Source of the DNA: Marinitoga lauensis
Lineage (GTDB): Bacteria > Thermotogota > Thermotogae > Petrotogales > Petrotogaceae
NCBI RefSeq assembly: GCF_004135675.1
Contig: NZ_QHLX01000005.1
Location: forward strand, 124,001 to 188,000
Length of the DNA stretch: 64,000 bases
Reading direction: 5' to 3'
Shown piece by piece: positions 60,323 to 64,000 of the stretch. Position numbers and translations under genes: made by a program. Each line of letters begins with the position of its first letter. Within the stretch, counting starts at the first letter, position 1. A model generated the notes under the pieces. That model made no database searches, was not told where the DNA came from, and saw nothing but the letters and a program-made list of their open reading frames with translations.

Positions 60323-61528
60323 ATGGAAAAAGTATATATAGTAGGAGCGAAAAGAACAGCGATAGGAAGTTTTGGAGGAACATTAAAAGATAAAAAAGCA
60401 GCAGAATTAGGAGCAATAGCAATAAAAGGAGCATTAGAACAAGCAGGAATATCCCCAGAACAAGTAGATCAAACAGTAGTAGGAAACGTATTAATGGCAG
60501 GACAGGGAATGGGACCAGCAAGACAGGCAGCAATATATGCAGGAATACCAGTAGAAAAACCAGCATACACAGTACATATGGTATGTGGAAGTGGAATGAA
60601 AGCAATAATGTTAGGTGCAAATGAAATAAAATTAGGAAATTCAGAAATAGTAGTAACAGCAGGAATGGAAAGCATGTCACAGGCTCCAATGCTATTGCCT
60701 GCAAAAGCAAGATTTGGGCTAAAATTTGGAAACATAGAAATGATAGACCACATGGTATATGATGGATTAACAGATGTATTCAATCAATATCACATGGGAA
60801 TAACAGCGGAAAATCTAGTAGAAATATATGGATTAACAAGAGAAGAACAGGACGAATTTGCAGCAATAAGTCAGCAAAGAGCAGAAAAAGCAATAAAAGA
60901 AGGAAAATTCAAAGATGAAATAGTACCAGTAGAAGTAAAAACAAGAAAAGAAACAATAATATTTAACACAGACGAATATCCAAGATTTGGAACAACAAAA
61001 GAAACATTAGCAAAACTCAGACCAGCATTCAAAAAAGATGGAACAGTAACAGCAGGGAATTCATCAGGAATAAATGACGGAGCAAGTGCAATAATACTAG
61101 CATCAGAAAGTGCAGTGAAAAAATATGGATTAACACCATTAGCAGAAATAATAGCCTATGAACAGGGTGGAGTAGATCCAAGTATAATGGGAATAGGGCC
61201 AGCAGCAGCAATAACAAACCTAGTAGAAAAGAAAGGAATAAAATTAGAACAAATGGAATTATTCGAACTTAACGAAGCATTTGCAGCACAATCAATAGCA
61301 GTATTAAAAGAACTAAAAGAAAAATATGGAATAAAAGAAGAATGGATGATGGAAAGAACAAATGTAAATGGAGGAGCAATAGCATTAGGACATCCAATAG
61401 GGGCATCAGGAAATAGAATAACAGTAACATTATTATATGAAATGAAAAAGAGAAACTTAGAATATGGATTAGCTTCATTATGTATAGGCGGCGGTATGGG
61501 TACTGCAATAGTTATTAAAAATATGTGA
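60323..61528 (+). CDS. Acetyl-CoA C-acetyltransferase (thiolase)
   Basis: A 401-residue thiolase. Active-site Cys in VHMVCGSGMKAIMLG, His in NVNGGAIALGHPIGASGNR, second Cys in LASLCIGGGMGTAIV. It condenses two acetyl-CoA to acetoacetyl-CoA or runs in reverse. ATG at 60323 follows AAAAGGGGAAAAGAAA. Like fabG it uses NNA codons almost everywhere until its last 20 codons or so, where T/C-ending codons return. No frame breaks in fabG or this gene. It is co-transcribed with fabG and probably with the genes downstream (77-base gap). Confidence 0.92.
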   Translation: MEKVYIVGAKRTAIGSFGGTLKDKKAAELGAIAIKGALEQAGISPEQVDQTVVGNVLMAGQGMGPARQAAIYAGIPVEKPAYTVHMVCGSGMKAIMLGANEIKLGNSEIVVTAGMESMSQAPMLLPAKARFGLKFGNIEMIDHMVYDGLTDVFNQYHMGITAENLVEIYGLTREEQDEFAAISQQRAEKAIKEGKFKDEIVPVEVKTRKETIIFNTDEYPRFGTTKETLAKLRPAFKKDGTVTAGNSSGINDGASAIILASESAVKKYGLTPLAEIIAYEQGGVDPSIMGIGPAAAITNLVEKKGIKLEQMELFELNEAFAAQSIAVLKELKEKYGIKEEWMMERTNVNGGAIALGHPIGASGNRITVTLLYEMKKRNLEYGLASLCIGGGMGTAIVIKNM

Positions 61529-61605
61529 GGTGTTTATTTTCAAAAAACTAAGAAAAATGAGATACGGGAGGCTAATTAAAAATATTTCTTTGAAGAGGTG
61601 GAATT

Positions 61606-62617
61606 GTGAATATAGGAATAATAGGAATAGGAACATACATACCTAATACTTTCATTACCGCTGAAGAAATTTCTGAAAGAAGTGGAATTCCAGCTGATGT
61701 AATAAAAGAAAAATTTGGAATAATAAAAAAGCCAATACCTGGACCTAACGATACTACAAGTTATATGGGGATTCAAGCTGCTAAAAAAGCATTAAAAAAG
61801 GCTGATATAAAAGCTGAAGAAATTGATTTAGTTATATGGAATGGCGCCCAACACAAAGATTATCCCTGCTGGTTAGCGGGATTAAAGGTAGCTGATGAAA
61901 TAGGTGCGAAAAATGCGTGGTCTTTTGATATGGAAGCTATGTGTGGTTCGATGATGAGTGGTATGGAAGTAGCACGTTCAATGATGATTGCAAATGAAGA
62001 TTTAAACACGATTCTCTTGGTTAGTGGATATAGAAATGGAGATTTAATCGATTATTCAGTGAAAGAGACATCTTTTATGTTTGATATTGGTGCTGGGGTG
62101 CTGCAATGATATTAAGGAAAGATTATAATAAAAATGTTATTCTGGGAACAGCATTTAAAGGAGATGGTTCATTTGCAGAGGATTGTGTAATAGCAGTTGG
62201 AGGAACAAAAAAATGGCCGATGCAGGAAAAAGATGTAAAACAAATGCATTTTGTTGTTAGAAATATTGAAATATTTAAAAAAAAGTTGAAAGAAAGGACA
62301 ATGCCAAATTTTTATTATGTTATTGACAGATCATTGGAAAAGTCAAATTTAACTCGAAAAGATATTGATTATTTAGCAATTTTACATTTTAAAAGATCCG
62401 CACATTTGGCGGTCTTAGAAGAATTGGGATTAAATGAGAAACAAACAACTTATTTAGAAGAATATGGGCATATTGGTCAGAATGATCAGGTTTTATCAAT
62501 AGAATTAGGACTGAAATCCGGAAAAATAAAAGAAGGAGATATTATTGTAATGGTTGGTGCAGGGTTAGGATTTGTTTGGGCAGCTGCAACTGTAAAGTGG
62601 GAGAGTATAAGGGGTGA
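61606..62617 (+). CDS. KAS III-like condensing enzyme (3-oxoacyl-ACP synthase III family), frame broken twice
   Basis: About 337 residues of thiolase fold. Active-site Cys in DMEAMCGSMMSGMEVA; possible His in ILHFKRSAHLAVL; GHIGQNDQ takes the place of the usual Asn motif; and GAGLGFVWAAATVKW closes the fold. The divergence from FabH motifs suggests an acyl-CoA-using relative (for example HMG-CoA synthase-like or ketoacyl-CoA synthase), not fatty-acid initiation. GTG start at 61606 follows GAAGAGGTGGAATT. Breaks: near 62096 (GGGG for GGGGG, IGAGGAAMIL) and near 62614, where one more G gives TGA at 62615-62617. Without that G the gene appears fused to the CoA-transferase. Confidence 0.75.
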
Positions 62618-62621
62618 TATT

Positions 62622-63932
62622 ATGTGGAGAACATTATATAAGGACAAGTTAAGAAATATAGAAGAAGTAGTATTAAAACTTCCTAAAAAGGCTACTATCA
62701 TTACGGGTTTGGCTTCAGCAGAAGCACAGGGATTACTAGAGAATTTGCATAAATATAAAAACCATTTTGAAAGGTTGAAGGTAGTTACTTGTTTAAATAT
62801 GAAAGAATATGATTTTTTTATGAATAAAGAATATGAAAATGCCTATAACAATCATTCCTGGTTTTTAAGTCCACCAACGAGAAGAGCTCAAAAATTAGGA
62901 ATAAAAATAGTAGATTTTATTCCTAATAATTTGCATATGGCAGGAACAGATAAGTTAATGGCAGAAAAAGAAGAAGATAATACTATAATTTTTTGGGAAC
63001 AGTAACTCCAATGCATCAAAGAACAGGGTATTTTAACTTAGGCATATCTAATGTTTACGAATTAGATGTATTAGAAAATGCCGATATAGTTGTTTTGGAA
63101 GTTAATGAAAAATTTATATGGACACATGGTGAAACACAAGTTCATATTTCTCAAGCAGATTTTATTGTAGAAAATGCATGGGAGATTCCAGAATTACCAG
63201 TTGTTGAACCAACTGAAACAGAAAAAATCATTGCTGAATACATTTCAAATTTAGTAGAAGATGGATCAACATTACAAATAGGAATTGGAGGTATTCCAAA
63301 TGCTGTAGCAAAATTATTAGATCATAAAAAAGATTTGGGTATACATACAGAAATGTTTACAGAATCTATGATTGATTTATTTGAATGTGGTGCAATAACT
63401 AATATGAAAAAAACATTGTGGAAAGGTAAATTTGTATGTACTTTCGCACTTGGGACTAAAAGGATGTATAAATGGCTTAACAATAATCCTGGAGTTTGGA
63501 TTATGAGAGGAAGATATGTAAATGATCCTTATATTATTTCTAAAAATGATAATATGATAAGTATTAATACTGCTATTACAGTTGATTTAAGCGGTCAGGT
63601 GTGTTCTGAATCATTAGGAAATAGGCAATATTCAGGTACTGGGGACAACTAGATACTCATAGAGGAGCAATAATGAGTAAAAATGGAAAAGGGATTATAG
63701 CTCTGAGGAGTACTGCAAAAAATGGAACCATCTCTACAATTATACCAATGTTGCCCAGGGTTCATATGTAACTGTTCCAAGACAGGATTTAGATTATATA
63801 GTTACAGAATATGGTGTGGCGCATTTAAGAGGAAGAAGTTTTAGAGAAAGAGCGAAAGCTTTAATAAGTATATCTCATCCAGATTTTAGAGGAAGGTTAA
63901 AAGAAGAAGCGAAGAAATTAGGATATTTATAA
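62622..63932 (+). CDS. Acetyl-CoA hydrolase/4-hydroxybutyrate-type CoA-transferase, frame broken three times
   Basis: About 437 residues. N-terminal ATIITGLASAEAQGLLENLH and FLGTVTPMHQRTGYFNLGIS; central IGIGGIPNAVAKLLDHKKDL and HTEMFTESMIDLFECG (catalytic-Glu region); C-terminal GTGGQLDTHRGAIMSKNGKG and YIVTEYGVAHLRGRSFRERA. It transfers CoA between acyl groups, commonly acetyl-CoA and a short-chain acid. Breaks: near 62992 (T run), near 63648 (GGGG for GGGGG) and near 63751 (CCC for CCCC, PMLPQGSYVTVPR). ATG at 62622 follows AAGGGGTGATATT. It may recycle products of the thiolase and KAS III-like enzyme. Confidence 0.85.
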
Positions 63933-63944
63933 GGGGGTATTGGA

Positions 63945-64000
63945 ATGAAAAAGGTATTTTTGTTTTTTTTGAGTGTAATTTTTCTTATGACTTTTATTTT
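63945..64000 (+). CDS. Start of an exported protein (partial)
   Basis: ATG at 63945 behind AAGGGGGTATTGGA, 12 bases after the CoA-transferase stop. The visible 18 codons (MKKVFLFFLSVIFLMTFI) are a signal peptide. The rest is outside the window, so the function is unknown. Confidence 0.6.
   Translation, partial: MKKVFLFFLSVIFLMTFI

Noticed and set aside
59527..60783. Long leucine-rich open frames on the minus strand opposite fabG and thiolase
   Set aside because: They are shadows produced by the A-ending codon bias of the real genes. They have no ribosome sites and low-complexity Leu/Phe composition.

Overview
The window is a low-GC (roughly 30%), densely packed bacterial chromosome segment with short gaps, many TAATG/ATGA start-stop overlaps, strong GGAGG ribosome sites and simple TATAAT promoters. 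Gene content points to the Thermotogae, most likely a Marinitoga/Petrotoga-type member (inference from gene content, no search run): an Omp-alpha-like coiled-coil 'toga' anchor, PPi-dependent phosphofructokinase, a Thermotoga-type DAHP synthase, oligopeptide-type Opp transporters, indolepyruvate ferredoxin oxidoreductase and a short-type alpha-glucan phosphorylase.

Layout. 0-3 kb: end of a nucleotidyltransferase, a trehalose-synthase-like GH13 enzyme, DAHP synthase. 3.2-9.9 kb: complete oppABCDF, with large insertions in OppC and OppF. 9.9-19 kb (minus strand): a probable envelope operon (MarR regulator, PEGA-domain protein, Omp-alpha-like protein, patatin, a degenerate patatin-like partner, an LptA/OstA-like protein) running into serS and rsmE. 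19-27 kb: membrane protein, RlmD/TrmA-like methyltransferase, glgP, ferritin-like protein, iorAB. 27-37 kb: XRE-S24 repressor with its palindromes, uvrB, pfp, PiT/DUF47 phosphate uptake, J-domain protein, thioredoxin, UPF0173 hydrolase, Na/Ca exchanger and a putative membrane metallopeptidase. 37-42 kb: PspC/LiaF-like envelope proteins followed by an ABC-2 exporter. 42-54.5 kb: mnmG, an HD-GYP sensor, amylase, lytic transglycosylase, glycerate kinase, glgB, rluB-scpB-scpA-trpS. 54.5-64 kb: small membrane proteins, an alcohol dehydrogenase remnant and a full alcohol dehydrogenase, a split LysO exporter, an alpha/beta hydrolase, then fabG, thiolase, a KAS III-like enzyme and a CoA-transferase.

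The most striking global property is that about 44 reading-frame breaks occur in 29 genes. Each can be repaired by adding one base, usually inside a homopolymer, and every repaired gene then has an integral codon count. Essential genes (serS, trpS, mnmG) are among them. This is best explained as uncorrected sequencing error, not gene decay. I annotate whole repaired genes and state each break. Two apparent gene fusions (ABC ATPase/permease and KAS III/CoA-transferase) are explained the same way.

Themes: sugar-polymer metabolism is dispersed over several loci (treS-like, glgP, amylase, glgB, PPi-PFK, glycerate kinase); peptide use (Opp plus IorAB); envelope and outer-sheath biology (9.9-19 kb and 37-42 kb); and a short-chain acyl-CoA cluster at the right end with distinctive codon use and a repeat-rich control region. 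No tRNA, rRNA, CRISPR array or insertion sequence was recognised, and no gene-free stretch exceeds 300 bases.
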